Positions 6,738 to 14,359 of a DNA stretch of 44,483 bases are shown piece after piece (within the stretch, counting starts at the first letter, position 1; every line of letters starts with the position of its first letter). A program made the translations under genes and the position numbers. Under the pieces are notes generated by a model. That model had not been told where the DNA came from and did no database searches. It worked only from the letters and a program-made list of their open reading frames with translations. The stretch spans positions 1 to 44,483 of the forward strand of contig CAJUEC010000016.1 in assembly GCA_910585155.1 (NCBI GenBank), given 5' to 3'. This DNA comes from an uncultured Oscillospiraceae bacterium. Its GTDB lineage: Bacteria > Bacillota > Clostridia > Oscillospirales > Oscillospiraceae.

Positions 6738-7328
6738 TCATTTTTCATACGTTGCTGCATACTTTCCCTCTACAAGGGCCAGCAATTCCTCCTGGTTCCA
6801 AATGTTGTTTGGGAACAACTCCAAAGAGCCGTTTTCCCATGACACAATGCACGTTGGCTCCCCCTCGCCCCGATTTGGCGAGTTGTCGAAAATTTCAAGT
6901 CTGTCGCACACCTTGAAAAGCTGAGGAATTTTGGACATGGCTCGCCAGTAGCGATTCTCGACTTTTTCCGAGGGAACATCATGTCCACCCCAGCGTGCCC
7001 TTGCGGCAACGCGCTCCATGTTAATTTTCGGATTTTTAGTAAGGACGTAAATACAGTGGACAAAATAGTCCTGGTTATGTGCCCGCCGCATCAAATCATA
7101 GTTTCGGTCCGTTGAAAGAACCGACTCCATTGTAAAGCTCTCCCCTTGCGCCAGAAGCAGCTCCCGCGTCTTTTCCGCATTTACAGCCGCTTCCAGCGCA
7201 GTACAGCCCAAATGCTTTTGAATCATATCGGCGTTGACATAAGGCCCCGTTGGCTTATGCTGTTCCGTAATCGTGCTTTTGCCTGAACCGTTGGGACCGC
7301 CATAAACTGTCAAGATGGAAGCTTTCAT
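6738..7328 (-). CDS. Zeta-toxin family kinase
   Basis: 196 residues of the zeta toxin / UDP-N-acetylglucosamine kinase family. The P-loop is GGPNGSGKST (about residues 10-19). Downstream are YVNADMIQKHLG, the strand FTMESVLST that carries the catalytic region, and RARWGGHDVPSEKV with basic residues expected to contact ATP. Classical zeta toxins phosphorylate UDP-sugar precursors of the cell wall. The gene follows the antitoxin by nine bases in one operon. The usual partner is an epsilon-type protein, but here the partner is RelB-like. Family length for this compact group; no damage seen. Confidence 0.85.
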   Translation of the reverse strand: MKASILTVYGGPNGSGKSTITEQHKPTGPYVNADMIQKHLGCTALEAAVNAEKTRELLLAQGESFTMESVLSTDRNYDLMRRAHNQDYFVHCIYVLTKNPKINMERVAARARWGGHDVPSEKVENRYWRAMSKIPQLFKVCDRLEIFDNSPNRGEGEPTCIVSWENGSLELFPNNIWNQEELLALVEGKYAATYEK

Positions 7329-7337
7329 CGTCCATCG

Positions 7338-7649
7338 TCATCCTTTCTTCGAATTTTGAGTAATTAGCTTTCCGGTTTCTGGATCAATATAGGTGAAATG
7401 ATCCACACAGCCGGTATTATTCAAATCAGCAACGGCGGCTTTGACGGAGCTCTCAAGCGCAGCCCGATCCATCAAATGGGGAGCAGTTGCGGTGCTCGGT
7501 GCTACAACATCAAAGGGAAATCCACGGTTTGCTGAGAAGCGTTTCAGGAAAATGTTGATAGCGGTGCTAAGTGGAATACCGATTGCGTCAGCTACGCTTT
7601 CCGCTTCAGCCTTCAGTTGGTCATCAACTCTTGCTGAAATTGTAGCCAT
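7338..7649 (-). CDS. RelB/DinJ-family antitoxin
   Basis: 103 residues. The N-terminal ribbon-helix-helix (about 1-50: ATISARVDDQLKAEAESVAD, then GIPLSTAINIFLKRF) is typical of RelB/DinJ antitoxins, which dimerise on an operator and neutralise the toxin through the C-terminal tail. The C-terminal tail contains HFTYIDPETGKLI. An AGGAGG ribosome site precedes the ATG. It is followed directly by the zeta toxin, not by a RelE/YafQ RNase. A palindrome overlapping its promoter fits autoregulation. Confidence 0.85.
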   Translation of the reverse strand: MATISARVDDQLKAEAESVADAIGIPLSTAINIFLKRFSANRGFPFDVVAPSTATAPHLMDRAALESSVKAAVADLNNTGCVDHFTYIDPETGKLITQNSKKG

Positions 7650-7695
7650 AAAATCCTCCTGTTCTGAGTTTCATCCTACAAAACTCTAAATAAAA

Positions 7696-7726
7696 ATGTT
7701 TATAACATGTGATAATTGCGTAGCAA
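7696..7726 (-). promoter_or_regulatory. Promoter and operator of the antitoxin-toxin operon
   Basis: Minus strand: -35 TTGCTA (7726-7721), 16-base spacer, -10 TATAAA (7704-7699). A palindrome with arms ATGTT (7696-7700) and AACAT (7704-7708) overlaps the -10, a natural position for ribbon-helix-helix autorepression. Confidence 0.6.
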
Positions 7727-7867
7727 CATAGGAAATCACCTCCATACATTATAAATTTACCTATTTGTAATACTTGAAATCAGACTAAGCTAATTACTTT
7801 GCATTCAGAAAACGATGCCCACCTTTTTTAGTTTAGACCTCCTAACAGTTCTGTTTTATATAGCTGT

Positions 7868-7896
7868 ATCATACCACACAGCGACCTCCTTGTCAA
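7868..7896 (-). promoter_or_regulatory. Strong orphan promoter
   Basis: Minus strand: -35 TTGACA (7896-7891), 17-base spacer, -10 TATGAT (7873-7868). A TTAGGAGGT ribosome-like site follows about 30 bases downstream, but it precedes no open frame longer than a few codons. It may read through into the antitoxin operon, or be left from a deleted gene or leader peptide. The rest of 7909-8027 is AT-rich with nothing I can name. Confidence 0.6.
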
Positions 7897-8027
7897 TAGC
7901 TGTAACACATTTTTTATCTATATCAATACAATAGCATATTTTTGTATTACAAAGGCACAGTAAAGACCTAAAGAGCAAAACACCAACAGGACTTATGTAT
8001 CCTTATCGTCTCTGCACTCAGGGTTCT

Positions 8028-8540
8028 TCACTCATCAAAAATACCAGCACTTTCTTTTGAAGTATAACCCCAAAGAACAGAGCTCAATGCCGCCACCGCT
8101 TCTTTCTGTCTTCTGTAGTATGTGCGAAGGCTAATGCCCCGGATATGTGGTTGGAGCTGTTCGATGATTTCCTCTGTATTTCGGAACTGTTGGGGAGACA
8201 AGTAGGTGTAAAACAGCAACCAATAGTAGATTTCACCGTTCTTGTGCCGGGTGCGCAGCAGCTCCACCGCATTCTGCACCAGCGTAAGCATCTTATGGCT
8301 GCGCTCGATGCAGCGGGCGTGGTGTTCCAAATCGGTGCCGCCCAGATCCGCCCCGGCCAGGTAGACCATATCCAGAAATCCCTCAATGTCCGTCCCATAC
8401 TCCATGTGGAACTGATTTTTCAGCCTTTGCACCGACAGTTCCAGGCTCCAGGTCACGTCCCGGTATTTCTTCAGCAGCTTCCGGGTGTCGTGGTACCGGG
8501 GGTCGTCCGGCACGTCCTGTTCAACCTTCTTCTTCGCCAT
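8028..8540 (-). CDS. ICE-associated regulator, possibly ArpU/RinA-like
   Basis: 170 residues from the ATG at 8540, which follows AAGGAGG; a longer in-frame start would overlap the upstream gene without a ribosome site. The protein is helical. The C-terminal part (about 120-160: GISLRTYYRRQKEAVAALSSVLWG) looks like a recognition helix of the sigma-70-region-4-like type seen in ArpU/RinA late regulators of Gram-positive phages and ICEs. The N-terminal part contains DVTWSLELSVQRLKNQF. It overlaps the upstream MarR-like gene by 20 bases and should be co-transcribed with it. The family assignment is tentative. Confidence 0.5.
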   Translation of the reverse strand: MAKKKVEQDVPDDPRYHDTRKLLKKYRDVTWSLELSVQRLKNQFHMEYGTDIEGFLDMVYLAGADLGGTDLEHHARCIERSHKMLTLVQNAVELLRTRHKNGEIYYWLLFYTYLSPQQFRNTEEIIEQLQPHIRGISLRTYYRRQKEAVAALSSVLWGYTSKESAGIFDE

Positions 8541-9660
8541 GGCAGAAACCTCCTTCACATTCCACAGGCCGTGTGGAAATCTCGAATGTGTACGCTGGGA
8601 CGCCGCTGGGACACAGCACGTCCATGCGGAAGAGCCTAACCAACGTGTCCTTCTCAACGATACCTTGGCTGTCGCGGGACAAAGTATATAACTTATACGT
8701 TATCCGGGGGCATTTGGCACAGCCAACCCCTTGCAGCGCAAGGATTTGGAGCACTTTCTCCGCCATGAGTTCTTCATGCGGTTTTGAAACGATAACCGGG
8801 CCGCTTGAAACGCTGGGCATGGGCTCTCCCGGCTCAATGTCCGGGGCCTGGAGCTGGATGTTCAGAGACATGGCCACCTCATCCTTGTCCACCATCACGT
8901 CGGAAATTTGGAACATGGTGGACAGATAGTTTTGCAGGTAGATGGCGGTTCCGTGCCGGTCGGGGAAGGTGAGCAGGGCGATATGGCCAGCCCGCTCCAG
9001 CTTGCGCAGCACCCGGCCCACCGTGGCTTTGGACAGCCCCCACCGCTGGGCCAGTTCGGCATAGGACACCAGCGGGCAGCCGGTGCCGTTGCGCAGATAG
9101 GCCACCGGGCCGTCAAAGGAGCCCTGCACCTGTTCGTCCCGGTACACTGCCGAGATCCACAGGTCCAGCAGGATATCCATTTCGGAGCACTTCTCCGCCC
9201 CCACCAGTTCCACGGCGGTGGAGACGGGCAGGAAGAAGAACCCGGTTTCTTTCTGGCAGGGGCAGTTGTAGTCCAGCACGGTGTTGTGCCGGTGCCAGTT
9301 GACGATTTTGTATTTGACCAGGTTCCCACGCCCCAGCAGGGAGTATTGGATCAGATGACGGTTCTGCATCGCAGCCAGCACCTCCAGCATCTGACGCTTG
9401 GTGCGCAGCCGTAGGGTAGCGGTGAGCTCTCCCACCCGGCAGATCCATTCGCCGGGGTAGATGGTGTAAGTCAAGCCGTCAAGGCGCAGGTATGAGGTGC
9501 GGAAGTTGGCGTAGGGGCAGAGGACGGAAAAACAAAAAAGACCGGGGCACCCGCTTGTGCGGACGCCCCGGTCGGCGATCAAGGTTTGAAGAAATTCTCG
9601 GTAGATACGGCAGCGTGGGTAGGACACAAGCTGTCTAATTTGAAGCTGATAGTCTGGCAT
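8521..9660 (-). CDS. MarR-like winged-helix regulator of a Clostridia ICE
   Basis: 379 residues from the ATG at 9660, chosen because GGAGG lies nine bases upstream. The N-terminal domain (about 1-120) has a winged-helix look: YPGEWICRVGELTATLRLRTKRQMLEVL. A second helix-turn-helix lies near 205-245, with SYAELAQRWGLSKATVGRVLRKLE, the classic MarR/GntR arrangement. Proteins with this layout are abundant in Clostridia and usually annotated as MarR-family regulators. A replication-initiator role (two winged helices) is an alternative. The C-terminal part has a CAKCPR motif. Confidence 0.65.
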   Translation of the reverse strand: MPDYQLQIRQLVSYPRCRIYREFLQTLIADRGVRTSGCPGLFCFSVLCPYANFRTSYLRLDGLTYTIYPGEWICRVGELTATLRLRTKRQMLEVLAAMQNRHLIQYSLLGRGNLVKYKIVNWHRHNTVLDYNCPCQKETGFFFLPVSTAVELVGAEKCSEMDILLDLWISAVYRDEQVQGSFDGPVAYLRNGTGCPLVSYAELAQRWGLSKATVGRVLRKLERAGHIALLTFPDRHGTAIYLQNYLSTMFQISDVMVDKDEVAMSLNIQLQAPDIEPGEPMPSVSSGPVIVSKPHEELMAEKVLQILALQGVGCAKCPRITYKLYTLSRDSQGIVEKDTLVRLFRMDVLCPSGVPAYTFEISTRPVECEGGFCHGEEEG

Positions 9661-9895
9661 AATAAAATACCTCCATTTGAGCTTGAGCGATGTCCAAAAG
9701 CCTTGCGTCATGTGCAAATTAGATAAAAAGTTCAAATAGCCTAAGAAGTTCGAAAAATGCAGAAAATTTTTGAACACCATAAATTTCCTTTCGAAATGGA
9801 AGATAATTCACAAATTCTGATTTCAGCAAGAAAAGCATAGAAAATGATAAATAATTCTATTTTTCTTCGGATATAGGTTGGCCATTTTTACCTGC
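9661..9895. other. AT-rich non-coding end of the ICE
   Basis: About 235 bases upstream of the MarR-like gene, clearly more AT-rich than the neighbouring host DNA. It contains the ribosome site of that gene. I see no open frame, tRNA or strong promoter. The host/element junction lies close to its right edge, about 9890-9915, where the host gene loses its expected continuation. Confidence 0.5.
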
Positions 9896-10372
9896 CTATT
9901 TTGGGGCAGTTACTTTGACCACCGCCACGGGCAGGTTGGTGCTCATCAGGTTCTGCTCATCCAGGTCGTCCGCCCGGCTGTTGGAGGAGAACACCTTGGC
10001 GCTGCCCTCGCTGCCGAACAGGATGGCCCGCTTGTCAAACACCGCCAGCCCGCAGATGGACACTGGCCGGGCCGCCCCCACAAAGGCGTCGGCGGTCACC
10101 CGGTAGAAGTAGCGCACGTCCACGGTGAAGTAGCCCCGGTTGAAGCCCACGGGCTCCACGTCGATGTAAGCGTACAGCAGCTCGGCCTGCCCGGCCTTCA
10201 AACTGATGGCCCGGTCGATGACGGCCTGGGAGCTGACGGTGGGATAGAGCCGCAGGTCCTCCACGCAGTCCTTATCGCGGCAGCTGTCAAAGATCTTTCG
10301 GGTGTGGATGCACACGGCCTCGCGGATACCAGCGGTATCACAGATGGGGCCCGGCTCGATGAAATCGGCCAT
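9896..10372 (-). pseudogene. Conserved Clostridia hypothetical protein, truncated by ICE insertion
   Basis: 158 codons from an ATG behind GGGAGG. The frame begins MADFIEPGPICDTAGIREAV, with conserved-looking CIHTRKIFDSCRDKDCVEDL and GFNRGYFTVDVRYFYRV blocks. As I remember this family, intact members are about 290-300 residues and continue past NLPVAVV with a cysteine-rich half. Here the sequence switches to KVTAPK and stops, at the point where AT-rich ICE sequence begins. I infer that the ICE inserted into this gene. The function of the family is not known to me. Confidence 0.6.
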
Positions 10373-10544
10373 ATTCGTACCTCCCGGTCATGGTTGATCA
10401 GAGGGGGTGCCCGCCGGCCCCGGCCGGTATGGCGTTCCCCTTCCACTCCCATTGTATGCCGGGGGACAAAACCGGTGAAAAACGGCGGAAGGGCCTCTCC
10501 CGCGGGCGGAACCCCGCCGCCCCCATCCTATGACGGCCCGGGAC

Positions 10545-10583
10545 AAAAAGGGCCCGCAGCCCTTGGCGCGCAAGGGCTGCGGG
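10545..10583 (-). terminator. Terminator of the acyl-CoA dehydrogenase gene
   Basis: A perfect 13-bp GC-rich stem (10553-10565 with 10571-10583, loop of five) is followed on the minus strand by CCC and five T. It lies 34 bases after the stop at 10617. The remaining bases up to 10372 show nothing I can name. Confidence 0.9.
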
Positions 10584-10616
10584 CGGGCGCAGCTGCCGAT
10601 TGGGCTTGGCCGGGCC

Positions 10617-11753
10617 TCACTGGCTCAGCAGGCCCTTGGCGATGATGAGCTGCTGCACCTGGGAGGTGCCCTCATAAATGGGCAGAATGCGCACATCCCG
10701 GTACAGACGCTCGATGGTGTACTCCTTGGAATAGCCGTAGCCGCCGTGCATCTGCAGCGCCTTGCTGACGATTTCCACCGCCGCCTCGGCGGAGTAGTAC
10801 TTGGCCATGGAGGCCTCCTTTGCGGCGTCCTCCCCCTGGTCCAGCTTCCAGGCGGCGTGATAGGTGAGCATCCGGGCGGCGTTCAGCTTGGTTTCCATCT
10901 CGGCCAGCATGAACTGAAGGCCCTGGAAGGCGGCCAGCGGCTGGCCAAACTGCCGGCGCTGCTTGAGGTAGCTCACGGCCTCGTCCATGGCCCCCTGGGC
11001 GATGCCCACCCCCTGGGCGGCGATGCCCACCCGGCCCAGCGAGAGGGTCTTCATGGCGGTGACAAAGCCCATGTCCACCTCCCCCAGCACGTTCTGCCGG
11101 GGGACGCGCACGTCCTCCAGCACCAGGTCGCTGGTGGGTATGCCCACAATCCCCATCTTCTCCTCATGCTTGCCGCAGGACACGCCGGGCAGGTCCATGT
11201 CCACCAGGAAGGTGGTGATGCCCCGGGTCCCCTTTTCCGGCACGGTCTTGGCGAACACCACCGCGGTCTGGGCGATGGGCGCGCCGGTGATGAAGCATTT
11301 CCGCCCGTTGAGGATGTAGTCCTCCCCAGCCCGCACGGCGGTGGTCTTCATCCCCCCCGCGTCGCTGCCCGCGCCGGGCTCGGTGAGGGCAAAGGCGATG
11401 AACCGCTGCCCGGCAGCCACGCCGGGCAGGTACTTGTGCTTCTGCTCCTCGCTCCCGGCCAGCAGCAGCGGGGCGATGCCCAGCGAGTTGGAGGAGGACA
11501 CATAGACGCTGGCCACAGCGCATTTCCGGGCCACCTCCTCCATGGTCAGCGCGTAGGCCCTGGTGTCCATCCCCGCGCCGCCGTAGGCCTCGGGAATCTT
11601 CATCCCCAAAAAGCCCATCTCCGCCATGGTGTCCACCAGCTGCTGGGGGAACACCTGGGTCCTGTCAATTTCCGCGGCGGCCGGGGCCAGCGAGCGCTGG
11701 GCAAAGTCGCGGGCCATCTCCCGGATAGCCTCATGCTCTTCCGTAAAAAACAC
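10617..11753 (-). CDS. Acyl-CoA dehydrogenase
   Basis: 378 residues, the usual length for short-chain acyl-CoA dehydrogenases; FAD enzymes that introduce the alpha-beta double bond of acyl-CoA and pass electrons to ETF. Signatures: ALTEPGAGSDAGG (about 123-135) for the FAD/substrate loop, the C-terminal helical domain with QMHGGYGYSKEY, and IYEGTSQVQ near the C-terminus, whose Glu361 is the expected catalytic base. It starts at GTG 11753 with AAGGAG upstream. It is divergent from the LuxR regulator gene (220 bases apart), which may control it. It has its own terminator, so it is monocistronic. Confidence 0.93.
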   Translation of the reverse strand: MFFTEEHEAIREMARDFAQRSLAPAAAEIDRTQVFPQQLVDTMAEMGFLGMKIPEAYGGAGMDTRAYALTMEEVARKCAVASVYVSSSNSLGIAPLLLAGSEEQKHKYLPGVAAGQRFIAFALTEPGAGSDAGGMKTTAVRAGEDYILNGRKCFITGAPIAQTAVVFAKTVPEKGTRGITTFLVDMDLPGVSCGKHEEKMGIVGIPTSDLVLEDVRVPRQNVLGEVDMGFVTAMKTLSLGRVGIAAQGVGIAQGAMDEAVSYLKQRRQFGQPLAAFQGLQFMLAEMETKLNAARMLTYHAAWKLDQGEDAAKEASMAKYYSAEAAVEIVSKALQMHGGYGYSKEYTIERLYRDVRILPIYEGTSQVQQLIIAKGLLSQ

Positions 11754-11888
11754 GATAAATCGAGCTCCTTCCCGTCATATTTTGGGGCTTTCCACAAATA
11801 CGCCCCATCTGGGTGGCTCACCCACCGATGTATACCCGTATTATAGGAGACGGAGCGCCCGGTGTGAATAGGCCATTTCAATACTCTT

Positions 11889-11950
11889 TCTACATAAAAT
11901 TATGTAGATCCCCGGACCGCTTGACTTTTCCCCGCCGGGGTCCATATAAT
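11889..11950 (+). promoter_or_regulatory. LuxR-gene promoter with upstream palindrome
   Basis: -35 TTGACT (11921-11926), 18-base spacer, -10 TATAAT (11945-11950). Thirteen bases upstream is a perfect palindrome with nine-base arms TCTACATAA / TTATGTAGA (11889-11897 and 11900-11908). It lies between the divergent acyl-CoA dehydrogenase and regulator genes, where an operator serving both would be expected. Confidence 0.75.
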
Positions 11951-11973
11951 AGGGGAAAAGGGGGCGGAGCGCC

Positions 11974-12741
11974 GTGCTGCGAGAATACGAGTGGAAATTT
12001 ATGGTCCAGCTGGTCTCCCGGCTGTACTGCTGCGGGGACTACGCCGCGCTGTGCGCCACCCTGTTCCAGCAGCTGCGGACGCTGGTGCCCTTTGACCTGG
12101 GCGTCTGCTTCCGCACCCGGCGGGAGGGCGGGCGCGCCCTGCTGTCCGACCCGGTCTCCAGCAGGCCGGAGCAGGCCCTCTCCTGGTTCCTTGAGGGGGA
12201 CTACCCCCGGTGGGCGGAGTTCATCATGGCGCCCCACAGCTCCATTTTTCAGCAGTCGGACCTGGTCTCCCCCGGTCTGTGGGAGTCCAGCCGGGTCTAT
12301 CAGGAGATCTGGGCCCCCCAGAACATCTACTGGGGGCTCTTTCTGGCCGCCGTCCGGCAGGACGAGCCCCAGGCGCTACTGGGGTTTTTCCGCAGCCGGG
12401 AGGGCGGGGACTTTGACAAGCGGGACACCTATGTGCTGGAGGTGCTCCGGGAGCCCCTGGAGAACTGCCTCCACCGGCTGGACGGGCGGGCGGACCGCCG
12501 CGCCCAGGACCTCCGCCTGCGCGCCTCCGGCCTCGGGCTGACCCCCCGGGAGGCGGAGGTGGCCGCCCTGGTGGGCGCGGGGATGGACACCGGCCCCATC
12601 TGCCACACCCTCCACATCGCCCCCTCCACCCTGAACAAGCACCTGGCCAACATCTTCGCCAAGCTCCGGGTGAACAGCCGCGCCCAGCTGCGCACCCGCC
12701 TGACCCTCCCCGCCGCTTCCGGGGGCGTCCATGGTCAATAA
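11974..12741 (+). CDS. LuxR-family transcriptional regulator
   Basis: 255 residues from a GTG preceded by GGGGGCGGAG. The C-terminal LuxR helix-turn-helix (about 188-250) is plain: GLTPREAEVAALVGAGM, then STLNKHLANIFAKLRV. The N-terminal 170 residues look like a GAF-type or other small-molecule sensor, with no receiver domain, so it is not a response regulator. It is divergent from acyl-CoA dehydrogenase and upstream of the DUF5058 membrane pair. It likely controls this catabolic locus, perhaps by sensing a substrate or acyl-CoA. A strong terminator follows. Confidence 0.85.
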   Translation: MLREYEWKFMVQLVSRLYCCGDYAALCATLFQQLRTLVPFDLGVCFRTRREGGRALLSDPVSSRPEQALSWFLEGDYPRWAEFIMAPHSSIFQQSDLVSPGLWESSRVYQEIWAPQNIYWGLFLAAVRQDEPQALLGFFRSREGGDFDKRDTYVLEVLREPLENCLHRLDGRADRRAQDLRLRASGLGLTPREAEVAALVGAGMDTGPICHTLHIAPSTLNKHLANIFAKLRVNSRAQLRTRLTLPAASGGVHGQ

Positions 12742-12760
12742 TAGGCCCCGGAACAGGGAA

Positions 12761-12792
12761 AACTGGCAGCATGCCATGCTGCCAGTTTTTTT
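12761..12792 (+). terminator. Terminator after luxR-type gene
   Basis: A 13-bp stem AACTGGCAGCATG / CATGCTGCCAGTT (12761-12773, 12775-12787) followed by seven T. It separates the regulator from the membrane-protein operon. The bases from 12793 to 12956 are AT-rich and probably hold the next promoter, but I cannot place a convincing -35/-10 pair. Confidence 0.93.
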
Positions 12793-12956
12793 ATTTCCCC
12801 GCCCCATATAACATTTAATAATTAGGTAATTTATATAACCAATATCGTTTTTCAGCAAATATATTGAACATTATGACCAAATATGTTAGCCTTTCACCAG
12901 ACGAGTCGTCGAACAAAACGCAGCGGTCAACCACAAAAAACAAGGGAGGAATCATC

Positions 12957-13655
12957 ATGGACATTTCCGCAATCAAAAACAGTCCCGGCATGTGGATCGC
13001 GTCGGGCGCCATGGTCCTAGTGATCATCGTGCAGGCAGTGCTCTTCATGCGGGCGGCCAAGAAGGAGGCCGATCAGCTGGGCATTCCCCTGGAAAAGCAG
13101 AAGGAGGCCAAGCGCTCCGCCGTGATGGCGGCCATCGGCCCCACCATCGCGCTGTCCATCATGCTCATCACGCTGATGGCCTCGCTGGGCGGCCCCACCG
13201 CCTGGATGCGCATGAACGACGTGGGCTCCGGTCGGACCGAGCTGGCCATCGCCTCCATGGTGGGCGATATGGTGAGCGCGGAGGCGGGCACCCCGGAGTG
13301 GGAGCTGCAAAACCTGTCCTACGCCGTCTGGGCCCAGGGCATCGACGTGGCCGGCTGGCTCATCGGCGCCATGGTCATGATCGTGGCCGGCAGCGCGGTG
13401 ACCAAGACGCTGAATGAGAAATTCGACCCCAAGTGGATCAAGCTGCTCATGGGCGGCTGCCTGGTCAGCCTGTTCTCCTACCTGCTGATCAACCAGGTGT
13501 ACGGCAAGACCCTGCCCTTCATCGTCGCGGCGGCGGGGGGCGGCGCGTCCATGCTGATCCTGAACAAGCTGTTCGGGTCCAACAAACGCCTTCAGGAGCT
13601 GTCTCTGGGCATCTCCATCATCGTGGGCGCCGTGGCGGCGGCCGTGGCGGCCTGA
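12957..13655 (+). CDS. DUF5058-family membrane protein
   Basis: 232 residues from the ATG at 12957, eight bases after AAGGGAGGA. About six membrane segments (near 12-32, 58-80, 127-150, 168-188, 192-207, 214-232) with short loops. The family, named DUF5058, has no proven function. The fold and its constant pairing with a second membrane protein point to a transporter. A charged loop (residues 36-58) follows helix 1. Neighbouring genes encode a hydrolase, CoA-transferase and hydratase, so I infer that it takes up the substrate of that pathway. The two membrane genes are 18 bases apart. Confidence 0.8.
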   Translation: MDISAIKNSPGMWIASGAMVLVIIVQAVLFMRAAKKEADQLGIPLEKQKEAKRSAVMAAIGPTIALSIMLITLMASLGGPTAWMRMNDVGSGRTELAIASMVGDMVSAEAGTPEWELQNLSYAVWAQGIDVAGWLIGAMVMIVAGSAVTKTLNEKFDPKWIKLLMGGCLVSLFSYLLINQVYGKTLPFIVAAAGGGASMLILNKLFGSNKRLQELSLGISIIVGAVAAAVAA

Positions 13656-13673
13656 CAAAAAGGAGGACTCACT

Positions 13674-14336
13674 ATGTTTGATAAAAAATGCCTGCGCATG
13701 GGCCTGGTTACCATGGGCGCCGCGGTAATCGCCAGCTTTCTCCCCGCGCTCTACCTCTATTTTGCCTATGGCGTGATTCCCACCGGCGCGGACATCGCCT
13801 CCCTGTTCAGCATGATGGCCGCCTCCTTCGCGGTGGGCTGGCTGGTTCAGCCCATCACCTTCTATCCGGCGCTGGGCATCGGCGCGTCCTGCCTGAGCTG
13901 GACCACCGGCAACGTGGCCGACCTGCGCATGCCCGCCATCAGCGCCGCGCAGAAGGCCGCCGGCATTGAGGCGGGCACCCCGGAGGGCAACGTGCTGTCC
14001 GCCATGGCCGCGGCCACCACCAACGTCGTCACCGTGGCGTTCCTCACCGTGATCACCGTGGTGGGCAGCGGGCTGATCACCCTGCTCCCCGAACAGGTCA
14101 CCGCCGCCTTCAGCTATATCGCCCCCGCCATCTTCGGCGCCATCGTGGTGGACTACGCCATGAAGAACCTGAAGGCCAACCTGCCCCTCATCCTGTCCGG
14201 CTTCCTCGTGTATATCGCGCTGAAGGCCGCGGGCCTGCCCACCGTGTGGATCACGCTGCTGGTGGTTATCACCGGAATGCTGGTCTCCCGGGGCGTGTTC
14301 ACCCTCCAGTCGAAAAAGGACAAGCCCGCCCCCTGA
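13674..14336 (+). CDS. Multi-pass membrane protein, DUF5058 partner
   Basis: 220 residues with six or so hydrophobic segments (near 9-32, 38-58, 62-80, 112-135, 142-160, 170-210) and a basic C-terminal tail. The sequence is not one I recognise by name. It is translated from its own AAGGAGGA site 18 bases after the DUF5058 gene, and the two proteins have similar size and topology. The two could form a heteromeric permease. The conserved-looking segment WTTGNVADLRMPAIS between helices 3 and 4 could be a substrate loop. It ends 23 bases before the convergent LysR gene. Confidence 0.65.
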   Translation: MFDKKCLRMGLVTMGAAVIASFLPALYLYFAYGVIPTGADIASLFSMMAASFAVGWLVQPITFYPALGIGASCLSWTTGNVADLRMPAISAAQKAAGIEAGTPEGNVLSAMAAATTNVVTVAFLTVITVVGSGLITLLPEQVTAAFSYIAPAIFGAIVVDYAMKNLKANLPLILSGFLVYIALKAAGLPTVWITLLVVITGMLVSRGVFTLQSKKDKPAP

Positions 14337-14359
14337 CGCGGGCGGGCCCCGGGCCGGCC

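Larger units (their letters stand above)
6298..9895 (-). mobile_element. Conjugative element (ICE) remnant, right end
   Basis: This stretch is lower in GC than the flanking chromosome. It carries a truncated pilin-like gene, a toxin-antitoxin pair, and two regulatory genes of types I associate with Clostridia conjugative elements. It stops at about 9890-9915, where a host gene is truncated. The left continuation is cut by the miniature IS at 6297. No relaxase, ATPase or integrase lies in the window, so the assignment is by gene type and junction only. Confidence 0.55.
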
